This document shows, piece by piece, positions 8,931-18,655 of a stretch of 64,000 nt of DNA. Position 1 is the first letter of the stretch. The number at the start of each line of letters is the position of its first letter. Origin of the DNA: Asparagopsis taxiformis (lineage: Eukaryota > Rhodophyta > Florideophyceae > Bonnemaisoniales > Bonnemaisoniaceae). Under the pieces are notes generated by a model that was not told the origin of the DNA, searched no databases, and was given only the letters and a program-made list of their open reading frames with translations. The translations under genes were made by a program, and so were the position numbers. The stretch covers positions 62,001-126,000 of the forward strand of contig JALQPE010001738.1 in NCBI GenBank assembly GCA_030407315.1, given 5' to 3'.

Positions 8931-10742
8931 ATGCGTCGCGTAGGCTCCTTCAAAGAAGTGATCGACATCGCTCTCGAGCTCCCCGCCGGAGCCGCGCCCT
9001 ACGAAGAGTTTGACTTTGAGCCCTACTTCGAGGAGGCGCAGTCCGAGGAGGAGCTGCGTAAGACGTGGCGCGTCTTCACTAAAGTCAAAGATGTGCTGGA
9101 AAACGGCCGTCGTCTCGAAAATGCCTCGTGGAGACTCTGGTTCAAGGAGCGCTCCAAAGCAGGCGGTATCGCTCCAGCAGAATTGGACGAGGCTTCCGCT
9201 TTGTCCGAGCTCGAAAAATACGACCTCTCGCTCGACAAGTCCCTCCGTCAAGCAGAGGCTGATACAGACCGCATTGTCGGCGACATGTTCGGCGGTGGTA
9301 TGGTCAACAAATTCGAGCAGGAATCGCAGAGAGTTGTCCAGAGGGCCAAGGCTGAACGTACGAGAGCTTTGCTAGAACTTGCCTCTCGTCATGATATTTC
9401 TGATGATGCCGTGTCGGATATTCTGTCCTGGGTGCGCAGTACTGTCTTGGAATCAGAGGAGGTACGCGTTCCAGAGGCCGACCAGTTCCTCCCACCATCC
9501 GCTCCCGATGCAAAGAAGTATATCGATAAGACTACCTTTATGCCGAGGCCGCGCGTGGCCGCGTTTTGTCATTCGCTCGAGAGAAATGGCGCCAACAATT
9601 TTCTGCTCTACCTTGTGCGTGAATTGCGCGACATCCTTTCCTTTGAGCTGTACTCGCCCAAGGAGGGCGCCATGCGCGCCGACTACGAGTCCATGGGCAT
9701 CCCGGTGCGTATCTGTGACATGAAGCTGACGACATACCCGGAGGATGTGCGTGCCGTGTTGCGCACTTTCCAATACGCTATTGCGAATACCATCATGACA
9801 ACAGAGGTGATCAACGCGTCAGCAGAACTCCATGTGCCGTGTCTGTGGGTCATCCACGAGGCATGGCCAAAGGAACAGTTCAATTATTATGCCAAGGAGG
9901 TGTTCATGATGACACATCTAGACGAACAGGCGATTGTGGACGCCTTTTCCAACGCGTCCAAGATTGTGTTCCCGGCACAGGTGCAGCGCAAGTGCTACGA
10001 TGGTTTGTTCAAACAGGAAAATGCACGCGTTATTTACAACGGTATCCCGCTCGCCAGTATCAACGCATTCCGAACCGTGCAGAGTCGCGACCGTGTGCGG
10101 GAAGAGCTCGGATACGGCCCGGATGACATCCTTCTTGTGCACATGGGAACTGTTTGCAAGAGAAAAGCGCAGTTGATCACTTGTCAGGCGTTTGCGGAAC
10201 TGTACACATCTGACGTATTACCGGAAGGGAAGAATTTCAAGTTGCTGATGGTCGGCGCTCGGTACATTCGACAGCATGAAATTGACTACATTGAGGAATG
10301 TAAGCAGACGCTGGAGAGTGTTGGAGCGGACGCGGCAGCAACAATTCTGGATGTGAAGAAGAATGTACTGCCATATTATTTGGCGTCAGATATCATTCTG
10401 TGTCCGAGTATTAACGAGGTGTTGCCTCTGGTGATTTGCGAAGCAATGGCGTTTGAACGACCAGTTATCGCGACGCGAATTGACGGCATTCCTGAAGCGC
10501 TGACAAATGATGTGGAGGGCCTGTTGATTGAGCCTGGAAATCCGGCAGCGTTGTACGACGCCATAGAGCGACTCGCCACAGATGCGGAGCTCTGTAAGAC
10601 AATGGGAACGGCTGGACGACAGAGAGTGTTGAGTCAATTCAGTTTTAGTACAATGTCCAAGACGTATCGTGAAACGATTGGTGTCGACCTCGAGTTGAAT
10701 GTGAACAATGGCAACGCCAAGGAAGTCACAATCGTGGGATGA
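8931..10742 (+). CDS. GT4-family (GT-B fold) glycosyltransferase
   Basis: Retaining glycosyltransferase that should transfer a sugar from a nucleotide-sugar donor; acceptor unknown. The ATG at 8931 has a textbook CCGCCACC context, giving 603 aa. An acidic helical N-terminal region (1-180) precedes an N-terminal Rossmann-like part starting near 'RPRVAAFCHSLERNGANNFL' and a C-terminal GT1/GT4 domain: 'VHMGTVCKRKAQLI', 'FKLLMVGAR', 'LPYYLASDIILCPSINEVL', and the E-x7-E donor-binding motif with Glu496 and Glu504, then 'FERPVIATRIDGIPE' and 'EGLLIEPGNP'. No signal peptide or membrane span, so probably cytosolic. The extra N-terminal 180 residues are unlike typical bacterial GT4 enzymes. Confidence 0.85.
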   Translation: MRRVGSFKEVIDIALELPAGAAPYEEFDFEPYFEEAQSEEELRKTWRVFTKVKDVLENGRRLENASWRLWFKERSKAGGIAPAELDEASALSELEKYDLSLDKSLRQAEADTDRIVGDMFGGGMVNKFEQESQRVVQRAKAERTRALLELASRHDISDDAVSDILSWVRSTVLESEEVRVPEADQFLPPSAPDAKKYIDKTTFMPRPRVAAFCHSLERNGANNFLLYLVRELRDILSFELYSPKEGAMRADYESMGIPVRICDMKLTTYPEDVRAVLRTFQYAIANTIMTTEVINASAELHVPCLWVIHEAWPKEQFNYYAKEVFMMTHLDEQAIVDAFSNASKIVFPAQVQRKCYDGLFKQENARVIYNGIPLASINAFRTVQSRDRVREELGYGPDDILLVHMGTVCKRKAQLITCQAFAELYTSDVLPEGKNFKLLMVGARYIRQHEIDYIEECKQTLESVGADAAATILDVKKNVLPYYLASDIILCPSINEVLPLVICEAMAFERPVIATRIDGIPEALTNDVEGLLIEPGNPAALYDAIERLATDAELCKTMGTAGRQRVLSQFSFSTMSKTYRETIGVDLELNVNNGNAKEVTIVG

Positions 10743-10970
10743 TTTTGGTGTGTACCATGTAGAAATAATCGAGTTGTAAGTTTCTAGCGTGAATGAACGG
10801 TAACACAGCGTTTACGTGACACATAAAATGCAACCAAGCGCACATCTATCTACCTTGATGTACAGTGATGAGCGAGCACGACGAGAAGAATTGAAACCTT
10901 CAAAAACTATACAAAACGCAACCAATAAACATATCTGTACAAAGCGGACGGAGCGGCGATGGTCGTTGAC

Positions 10971-11387
10971 TCACTCTCTGAAGAAGCGCAATTCAGCGTA
11001 CTTTGCAAACGAGACAAACTTTCTCTTGGGCGGCGATGGGGTCTGGGGCGACTCCACATCTGAATCCAGCTCTGTTTCCTGCGACTCTCGCTCGGAGTCG
11101 ACCCTAAACTGGTCATCCGACTCATCAGGCTGTTGCGGAGTCGCGAAAGAATTGGGCGGAGCATAGCGACTGGCCTGACGTAGGACATCACCGGGGATGT
11201 GCATCTGATGGATGAACTGCTGACGTTTGGTATCGCCGAGTCGGGCGAGTCTGTCAGCGAGGCGAGCGAGGGCGATGTGCTTAGCGACGGGGGTCGGGGA
11301 GCGATTAGCGATGGTATTTCGGCGGGTCAGATGCGCCTGATCCGGCTCGGAGTGGTGTGGAGTTGGCAGCGAGAAATCGCTGCCCAT
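10971..11387 (-). CDS. Hypothetical small protein, 138 aa
   Basis: ATG at 11387, stop at 10971; converges on the GT4 gene with 228 bp between ends. The protein looks disordered, with a helical, charged centre ('HIALARLADRLARLGDTKRQQF'), a Ser/Glu/Asp-rich acidic stretch ('DSDVESPQTPSPP'), and a basic/aromatic end 'KRKFVSFAKYAELRFF'. 'KFVSF' fits the [RK]-x-V-x-F pattern by which regulators dock to protein phosphatase 1; such short motifs also occur by chance. Other open frames cover the same bases on the plus strand, so coding status rests on position and composition. Confidence 0.45.
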   Translation of the reverse strand: MGSDFSLPTPHHSEPDQAHLTRRNTIANRSPTPVAKHIALARLADRLARLGDTKRQQFIHQMHIPGDVLRQASRYAPPNSFATPQQPDESDDQFRVDSERESQETELDSDVESPQTPSPPKRKFVSFAKYAELRFFRE

Positions 11388-12122
11388 GTTTGCAAACGGA
11401 ATGGAGTTGAATGGACGTTTTGCAGCATCGAGAGCACAGATGGTGTGCCGTGTTGAGTCGTGGTTGACGCGGTGGACGGATGGCGACGAATGGATGCGCC
11501 TTTTGTATGCGCGATCTCAGGCCCGACGCCGTGTGGCCCGAGCCAACACGATGTGGGTGGCAGCGTTCCGATCGGTCCACGCTTCGTGCTTGTGACGATG
11601 GCGGCCAATCATCGCGCACACGCGCCGTCTCGAGAGTGGATTGCTGTAGGACGTGGAGCTGTTTATGGCGCTCTGATGGTCCGTGGGTTGATGAGATGCA
11701 ATGATTCGTTTGTGGGATTCGATCTCATACAATCTCCTGGTCGAGAATGATTGGAAATGACAAGTGGTCATCATGTGGCCACATGCTTTGGATACTGCAA
11801 TGTACTGTACGGTACCGTACTGTACTCATGCTTACAAATGCGTTGATCTACAAAGCGACGGCTTCCTCACCCACACCCCGAGCGCTTGCAAAGTCCTATC
11901 AATGTCTTGGTCGTGAAACATACACAAATCGTAAAGTGCATCACTATCAAACTCGCACTGTACCGTCTTCAACTCGCTTCGATTTTTTTTGCTTCACTCG
12001 CTCAAGTGTCAACCGCCGACGCCGACGCCGACGCCGTCGTGGCGTGGCGTGGCGTCACCGTCATACAAAACCGCTAAAGTTAAACCGACTAATTTACCAA
12101 CTCTGCAAAACAAAAAAAACAT
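11388..12122. other. Intergenic region
   Basis: No supported gene. Contains a 14-bp perfect palindrome GTACGGTACCGTAC near 11808 and, at about 12007-12055, a run of GCCGAC hexamers followed by GTGGC/GTGGCGT repeats close to the 3' end of the kinase gene. Confidence 0.4.
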
Positions 12123-13538
12123 CTACATCAACTCTCTCTCGCTCCCATCACACCCCTTTTCTAGCCACTCATTCTCCAATGCACACTCCAAAGTGACCCG
12201 TTTCAACGGATCGACCTGCAACAGGCATCTCACAAACAGCTTGGCTTCATCCGACACCCGGCTCCAAGCGCCGCTCTCCAGATCCAGATCGCACTCTTTG
12301 ATTTTACGCGCCACCTCGCCCGCATCCTTCCCCTCAAACGGCAGGTAACCGCACAGCATGAAGAACAACAGCACCCCACACGCCCAAATATCCACCGGCT
12401 TGCCGTACCGCTGGCCCTTGACGACCTCGGGTGCGACGTACGACGGCGCGCCGATGGCCGACGTGAGCATCAGTCCGTCGATGGTGCGTCCGAATCGCAG
12501 TTGCATACTGTTACTACAATCGTCTTCCACTGGCGCATGCGCGCTCTCAACCTCTTTTTGATGGAAGCCAATGGACGCGCGTTTCTTGCGCTCGGCCATG
12601 CTGTCGATCAACGCGCCGAGATGAATCGGCCGATTGTACACGCCATATTCGCCGTCGTCCGCCAACTTGGCGTCGTTTCGCGCGCGTTTGGGGTAGGCTC
12701 GTTCGTCTTTGCTTCGTTTTGTTTGCTGGATTTCGGCGCGTTTACCGGTGAAATTGGCGATGCCAAAGTCGCAGATTTGTACACGCATCGGTTGATGCAG
12801 ATCGGAGCAGAGAATATTGTCCGGTTTCAAATCGCGATGCACAATATTGCGGTTGTGCAAGTAGGCAATGCCGTCCAGAAGCTGTCTCATGACACAAGCG
12901 GCCTGCATTTCTGTCAACAAGGTGTGACAATTCATCACGTCCTGCAGCGTGTATTCGCAATACTGCATCACAATATACACACAATCGGGCTCTTCAAACA
13001 CGTCGTACACAGTGACAATAGAGCGATGATGCACCAGTCGCGAAATGCGACATTCACGCTGCACCAGCTCGGTCAAGTAGACCTGATCCAGAGCGGACGA
13101 CTCTCTGACGCGCAACGGCACATATTTGACGGCCACGGGCGTTTGTGTGGCGGCGTCACGCGCCTTGTACACGGTAGCAAACTGACCGGTGGCGAGCACT
13201 TGATCGGTGGCGATTTGGTAAAAATTGTGCACCTTCCACAACGATGACGCGCTGATGGCGCGCAACCAGAGCTGGTATTTTGTGTGCGAATGAGCGTAGA
13301 GACGGATGCGAAACGACGGCGCGGAAAGAACGATGCAGAGATTGGAAGCGTCGGGTTGAATACGCGCATCGATAATACATGCAGACCATTCCACGGGCGC
13401 GGTGTCTAGAGCGCGTAGCGCTAGACAAGCATTCTCTAAATGAGCGAGACGATGCTGACGACGCGACAATTGGCCGCCACGCTTGACTGACAAGAGGCCG
13501 TGCAGTGGCGCCGGCGGCATGTGCCGCATCGGCGTCAT
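12123..13538 (-). CDS. Ser/Thr protein kinase with PH-like N-terminus and long activation-segment insert
   Basis: ATP-dependent Ser/Thr kinase of the CAMK type. I use the ATG at 13538 (471 aa); the frame extends upstream only to a GTG. Residues about 12-98 look like a PH-type domain ('LHGLLSVKRGGQ' to 'TKYQLWLRAI'), then the kinase: glycine loop 'LATGQFATVYKA' (115-126, GxGxxG degenerate to TGQFAT), ATP Lys138 in 'VAVKYV', 'HRDLKPDN' (234-241), 'CDFG' (256-259), 'APE' (369-371), 'DIWACGVLLFF' and a C-lobe Arg in 'LKRVTL'. About 100 residues separate DFG from the 'GAPSYVAPE' end of the activation segment, against some 20 normally; the insert is basic and Ser-poor. PH plus CAMK recalls protein kinase D, but no C1 domains are visible. 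Confidence 0.85.
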   Translation of the reverse strand: MTPMRHMPPAPLHGLLSVKRGGQLSRRQHRLAHLENACLALRALDTAPVEWSACIIDARIQPDASNLCIVLSAPSFRIRLYAHSHTKYQLWLRAISASSLWKVHNFYQIATDQVLATGQFATVYKARDAATQTPVAVKYVPLRVRESSALDQVYLTELVQRECRISRLVHHRSIVTVYDVFEEPDCVYIVMQYCEYTLQDVMNCHTLLTEMQAACVMRQLLDGIAYLHNRNIVHRDLKPDNILCSDLHQPMRVQICDFGIANFTGKRAEIQQTKRSKDERAYPKRARNDAKLADDGEYGVYNRPIHLGALIDSMAERKKRASIGFHQKEVESAHAPVEDDCSNSMQLRFGRTIDGLMLTSAIGAPSYVAPEVVKGQRYGKPVDIWACGVLLFFMLCGYLPFEGKDAGEVARKIKECDLDLESGAWSRVSDEAKLFVRCLLQVDPLKRVTLECALENEWLEKGCDGSERELM

Positions 13539-14659
13539 GATAAGGGCTAGCGTCGTTGCGTCGACGCGCGCATCGGACGGGACGGCGATGGGCACCGTTG
13601 AGCGTGGGTGTATGGGTGGTGTGGCGTGGCGTGGCGTGGCGGTGTCGGCAGCGATCGCGATGTGATGTGGTCATGCATCGTGGGAAATGTCACGCGCGCT
13701 TTGACGGACATTTAATGGGAAACCGGCGGAAATTTTTTTAACTGATTATCACGCCCGTCTCGTATCGACTCGTGCGCGTCTCGTGTGTTGTTCCAATAAC
13801 GAAAAAGTTTATGCGCCGGCGTGACAGCGAAACGTAGTGCGATTGCGGCAACGCTGGTGTGGCCAATTAGCGCATCCAATTCAATACATTGAAATTGGTC
13901 GTCTCTCCCCTGTTTGTGTTGCATGTGCACGCTTGTTGGTCGCGCGCATCGATGCTTCCAGCGCGCGCTCACTGTCATTTCTCGACGTGACATTCCACAT
14001 CGAGAGTGTTGACTTGCTGCGCACAGATGTGCGTGCGATTCCCGCCAAATTGCACTCGCATATATAATGCGAGATTGGCTTTATGTTAATTACAATGAGC
14101 TCAATCCAATTGAATGTACCAAACCCTAACGCTGGCTCCGCACAAATTTCTACCAATGGTCGTCACAGCATCCACACAACGGACATGCCACCATCAATGC
14201 GCGTCCAATCACACGACAGCAAACAACTGCGCGTCCAGCAAGGCAATGGCAGCAACAACAAATCGTTTGACAGTGTGTGTTGAAAACAAGCAAACCATTT
14301 GTGCCCATTCATTCATTCCTCGTCCAAAATTTCCCCTCATTTTCTTGATTTTCCCCCCGTCGATCCCATCGCAACTTACCAGCGCCAACACGCCCTTCTC
14401 TCTCTCTCGCCTCGCCACCACTCCAGCACATCGTCCCTTCCCCAACAGATCCATCCAATTGCGCGTACAGCTGCACACGCTTCGTGCAGCTCCATCATAC
14501 ACCCCCCGTGCAGTGCTCTGATGCGTAGCGTCATCAAGACACGTTCTCCGACCGCCTCGAGGCAAATTCCAAACGACAACTTCTGGGTTGTTCTGCGCAA
14601 GTGGCGCTCATCCGATTTCTCAGACTGCGAGAAGAAACCCGGGTAACATTTGCTCAATA
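13539..14659. promoter_or_regulatory. Divergent promoter region; long leader of the AdoMetDC gene
   Basis: A TATA-like TATATAATG lies at about 14060-14068 inside the near-palindrome CGCATATATAATGCG. If it serves the plus-strand gene, the 5' leader is about 570 nt and holds several upstream ATGs, the first (14083) opening a 66-codon frame to 14283, another frame running to 14521. Eukaryotic AdoMetDC mRNAs often have long leaders with uORFs that sense polyamines; here this is inference, since the transcription start is unknown. GTGGC repeats at about 13618-13640 lie just upstream of the kinase start. Confidence 0.4.
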
Positions 14660-17077
14660 ATGCATCCGCAATTTCATTTTGAAGGCCCGGAGAAGAAGCT
14701 CCATGTCGCTTTTCAACCCGCTCATTCTCCCCTCTCCTCCCCCGTTCTCTCCGAGCGTGACGACTCTGACGATGAGCCCGATCGCCTCGGACTTCGTTCG
14801 CTTTCTCGTCAACATATCGATACCATTCTTCGCGCTGCTTCCTGTACCGTTATTTCGCTTCATCGCAATCCTTTCGTCGATGCTTATCTGCTTTCCGAGA
14901 GTTCCCTCTTCGTGGCTGATACTCATCTCACCATCAAGACTTGTGGTACGACAACCCTACTTCCAGCATTATCCGTCCTCATCAAAATTGCATACGAATG
15001 CTTGGCATTCACAGTTTCTGAGCTCCACTTTTCTCGCGTAGCATACCTTTTTCCACACGCTCAGCCATTTCCCCACGACAGTTTCCAAAATGAAGTCGCC
15101 TTTCTCAATGCGCAGCTCGAAACAACTGGTCATGTGTTTGAAACCCCCCTGCACTCTTCAGGTTCCAAATGGCATTTGTATCTGGCAAACCTCAACCCTC
15201 ATCGTCAATTGGAGCTCCCAGCCATGGTTTTGCCCGCACCCGCTTCGATCTCAACCCAGCAGCAGCACACATTGGAGATCAATATGTTTGATTTGCACCC
15301 ATCCGTCATGTCGCGTTTCATGTTTCACTCTCGTCCAGATCTCATAGGCTCGCAGCCTGCCATACAGCATACCACACGTTGGTCAGGCATAGCGGCTCTG
15401 CTCAATACAGACGCTACCGTTGATGCATTCAATTTTCAACCCTGTGGTTATTCCATGAATGCACTGTTGGATGACGCCTATTACACAATTCACATCACTC
15501 CAGAGTCCGACGCATCATATGTTTCTTTTGAGACCACAGCAGAGAAACACCTGTTCCCTCAGCTTATCAGTGCGGTGGTCAAACTCTTTCAGCCTGGCCA
15601 TTTTGTAGTTTCGCTCATAGCAAAGTGCGTCAATGAAGCTCACATGGCTTCCAAGCTTTCATGGAACATTGTGTCAAAACTGCTCCAAGGTCAATATCTT
15701 TGTGAAGATGATTACAGCTTTTCAACACGCTTGGGTGCTCACTCAGCTCTTATCGCGTCATTCCGTTGTACCTCCACTTGTACACCGATTTCAACACATG
15801 ATACGCTGTCCTCGGTTGATAGCACTGTTGCTCAAGTAGGGCAGAGGTATAGTGCTGAGATTATGCATATGCCATCCTGCACCATTGCTCACAAATATGG
15901 TATCAACCTCGATCACAATGCAAATCCGACGCTGTTGGTGGACTTGAGTTGCATTGCTCGAAACGTGAAAAATATTCGACACTTATTTGGTGCTCAGTGT
16001 CCGACGCTGCGATTCTCCGTCAAGTGTAATGATGATGAGGCGATCATTTCATTGCTGAGTAAGCTTGACGTTCATTTTGAGCTTTCCACCGTCTCTGACG
16101 TAGACTTGCTGCACAGACTAGGCGTTAAGCCTGAGCGGATCTTGTTAGTCGATACTGCGTTTAGTTTGTCAGGTGTACAGGCGCTGGATAATGTAGGAAC
16201 TGTTTCGATTTTTGAACCGCCTCCCGTGGAATTGGTGGAGGATCTCAAGGGATCGGAAGTGAAATTCGAGATCCGCGTGCAGCAGGGTGCATTGTCAAAG
16301 TTGCATGCCATTCTGAAGCGGATGAAGAAAATGTCGGACAGAATTACATCGATTGCTTTTGAAAAGGACCCCAACAATGTGGTAGTATGTTCAGAAAGTG
16401 GTCATTGCAATACGTTTGGATGTTTCAAGCTGTTGGACCAAGTTTGTGACAATTTTTGCCGTAGTGGGACAAAGCCAATGCATGTGAATATTGGAGATAT
16501 GTGGCAGCGGGATGCAGTTGAGGGGCTTGAATCACTGATGGAAAATGTAACGACGTTCATCCCCGACTGGTTTGATTTGAAGAACATCTCTGTAGACGTG
16601 AGTCGATTGGTGGTTGGAAACAGTGTGTCGCTTGTGACCACAGTGATTGGACGGCGAGTTCGACAAAAGTCGGGGACAGTGTGTGACGGCAAAGTGGTGT
16701 ACAGCTACTACCTTGATGACGGCGTGTATGGAGCGTTTGGCTTTCTGCTAGACGAAGACGGTGAAAATACAATTTTGCCCGCTCCATTCATCTTTCCTAC
16801 GCGTGAAACAGACAGGATTGGTCCATTTTACACGGATACGTCGCACAGCGGGGACGGAATCGCAACGACTCGTACAGAGGTTTCGATTCTATTCGGGCCG
16901 ACTTGTGATGCAACGGACCGCATATGGGAAGGCAACTTGCCGCTACTAAACATCGGCGATAGATTGGTATTCCCAAGCATGGGCGCGTATGCATCGTCTG
17001 CAGCGACGTCCTTCAACGGGTGCGGCAACTGTTTCGACACGCGTTACGTTATGTCAGCTCGCTGCTGTGCCGAGTAG
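14660..17077 (+). CDS. Bifunctional-type fusion: S-adenosylmethionine decarboxylase + ornithine decarboxylase-like domain
   Basis: Polyamine synthesis. From the ATG at 14660 the 805-aa protein begins like eukaryotic AdoMetDC (Glu8, Glu11 in 'FEGPEK'). It has the self-cleavage site 'YLLSESS' (Glu80-Ser81, the Ser becoming pyruvoyl), Cys95 in 'KTCGTT', Ser265 in 'CGYSMN', and His278/Glu282 in 'TIHITPE', so the AdoMetDC half (1-322) looks active. After a linker, residues 410-805 follow the ODC fold: 'FSVKCN' with PLP Lys455, 'YYLDDGVYGAF', 'GPTCD' (Cys749-Asp750) and 'MGAY' (Tyr777). The glycine-rich GGGF motif, the EPGR motif and the HVGSG motif are absent; the corresponding segments read 'VNIGDMW', 'VSRLVV' and unrelated residues. 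The ODC half may be a regulatory pseudo-domain. The fused order matches Plasmodium AdoMetDC/ODC. Confidence 0.9.
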   Translation: MHPQFHFEGPEKKLHVAFQPAHSPLSSPVLSERDDSDDEPDRLGLRSLSRQHIDTILRAASCTVISLHRNPFVDAYLLSESSLFVADTHLTIKTCGTTTLLPALSVLIKIAYECLAFTVSELHFSRVAYLFPHAQPFPHDSFQNEVAFLNAQLETTGHVFETPLHSSGSKWHLYLANLNPHRQLELPAMVLPAPASISTQQQHTLEINMFDLHPSVMSRFMFHSRPDLIGSQPAIQHTTRWSGIAALLNTDATVDAFNFQPCGYSMNALLDDAYYTIHITPESDASYVSFETTAEKHLFPQLISAVVKLFQPGHFVVSLIAKCVNEAHMASKLSWNIVSKLLQGQYLCEDDYSFSTRLGAHSALIASFRCTSTCTPISTHDTLSSVDSTVAQVGQRYSAEIMHMPSCTIAHKYGINLDHNANPTLLVDLSCIARNVKNIRHLFGAQCPTLRFSVKCNDDEAIISLLSKLDVHFELSTVSDVDLLHRLGVKPERILLVDTAFSLSGVQALDNVGTVSIFEPPPVELVEDLKGSEVKFEIRVQQGALSKLHAILKRMKKMSDRITSIAFEKDPNNVVVCSESGHCNTFGCFKLLDQVCDNFCRSGTKPMHVNIGDMWQRDAVEGLESLMENVTTFIPDWFDLKNISVDVSRLVVGNSVSLVTTVIGRRVRQKSGTVCDGKVVYSYYLDDGVYGAFGFLLDEDGENTILPAPFIFPTRETDRIGPFYTDTSHSGDGIATTRTEVSILFGPTCDATDRIWEGNLPLLNIGDRLVFPSMGAYASSAATSFNGCGNCFDTRYVMSARCCAE

Positions 17078-18037
17078 TATGATTGATTAGATATTGTTGT
17101 TGCTTGCTTGCCTTGTGCGTGGTGCATACCACGTTGTCTCGTGCGTAAATCATGTGTGTTGCTCATGGCAGATAGTCAGCCGTTGGTGGCGGCCGTTGGG
17201 CGCGCACTTGTAAGAGGCAAGCGCGCTGCGAGACATGGATGGCAGACGGTGACGTCTCCTACACGGCGGTGTGCAAAGGTGCGGCGTATTCTCGACAAAG
17301 GCATTTGCTGCGTTGCGAAACGCTTTGTTGACATCGAGTGGAAGTTGATGACATATGCGTCATACATTGCGCAGAATGAGTTGATAGCGAGTCGCGTGCC
17401 GATGCCGATGCTTCTACGCGCAATTTTTTTTTTTCGATTTTCAAGCATGTATTGTTGCATGTCATGCGCAATCCGCGCAGTGACGAGCATACGCGCATTT
17501 CTGAAAGGTCGCTGATAGTCAAATTTAGTTGATTTACTGTCAGGCTGCGTACAGGCAACATGACCGGTTGTAACAGTGCGAAATTGACCAATAGCATTAT
17601 TGGCTGGAATAATTTGCACCATTTTGGCGCCAAAAACATGTATGCGTAACTGCAGTGCATCCAGAAACACACACATCAAAGCAAGAGTCCGTGAGGAAAA
17701 GGGAACGCCAACGGGGTGGACTATCTTGATTCATGACATACTTTCAAGTCTGCCGCGTTGTTGTACATGCATATTGACAAAACCCTGTTCGTCAGAACTA
17801 TTTCTGCTACAATGAAACGTTGGACGAAATCTAGCACGCAGATATGTGCATCGCACATTTCTTCCCTTCACAAGCTATTGCATAGACTAAACCATTGATG
17901 ACAGGTTTACCATCTCTAGCTTCTCCGCTAATGCACCAAGTTCAGTGTGCATTATACATGCGCAAGAATATCAAATTTCAGTGATTGTCCATGTTGAAGA
18001 GAAGAAAATCCTTGCTGGACACGGCAAGTCCGAGCGA
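17078..18037. other. Intergenic region, no supported gene
   Basis: Open frames on both strands overlap at 17100-17680 but none shows a domain. A T-run lies near 17430. This is the 3' side of the AdoMetDC/ODC gene and of the minus-strand MBL pseudogene, so it should hold both 3' UTRs. Confidence 0.4.
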
Positions 18038-18265
18038 TTATTCTAGTCCAGAGTCATTTTCAGACAGTTGATAGTCCGCTGTTGTCCAATCAAAGAAAGG
18101 TCCCATCTTTCTAACGTAACCAAGACCTGCAAAATTTTCATGAGCGGATATAAGAAGATCTCCGTGACTGGTTGCATGTTCCAGAAACGCGATTCTGGAC
18201 TCGATGCCAACATTGGCGTCAGAGTCTATGGCGAGGCGCCATTCAGGATGTTGCAGTTGATCCCA

Positions 18266-18353
18266 CTGTATTCTCCAGGTCAATTTTCTAGTTAGTCTTA
18301 CTGTTGATGAGTACTGAGTGTCCGCTCTGGATTTCATGCCTCATTGGTCGTAC
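18266..18353 (-). other. Intron 2 of MBL copy A
   Basis: GT...AG intron, 88 nt, phase 0, with an ACTAAC motif upstream of the acceptor; position identical to the intron at 21341-21434 in copy B. Confidence 0.75.
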
Positions 18354-18553
18354 CTTTGTTCTAAACACATCGCCGGTGAATATTATTTGTTTCCCTTCTG
18401 AAGTAAATTCAAAGTAGTAGTTCCTCACAGTATGGCCGGGAGTTGCCAGAAATCTCACACCTTCTATTGGACTTTTGTTCATTTCAACGACCGAAAGACG
18501 TCCAGCTTCAAGGTAAGGAAGTATATTTTTTTGGTACACAGCCCTATTCTCAG

Positions 18554-18655
18554 CTGCAGATGATGCTCGAACAAGGCAAAAACCCAAAGTTAGTAATCAT
18601 GAACGGGGGAATACTGAGTTCATGTCTCGGAAAAGGATGTGATGGGGACACGTAC
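18554..18655 (-). other. Intron 1 of MBL copy A
   Basis: GTACGT...GCAG intron, 102 nt, phase 1, with TACTAAC-like branch site; matches the position of 21635-21723 in copy B. Both copies then share a 200-nt middle exon. Confidence 0.75.

Noticed and set aside
12501..13247. 248-codon open frame on the plus strand
   Set aside because: Exact antisense of the kinase domain; the kinase motifs lie on the minus strand.
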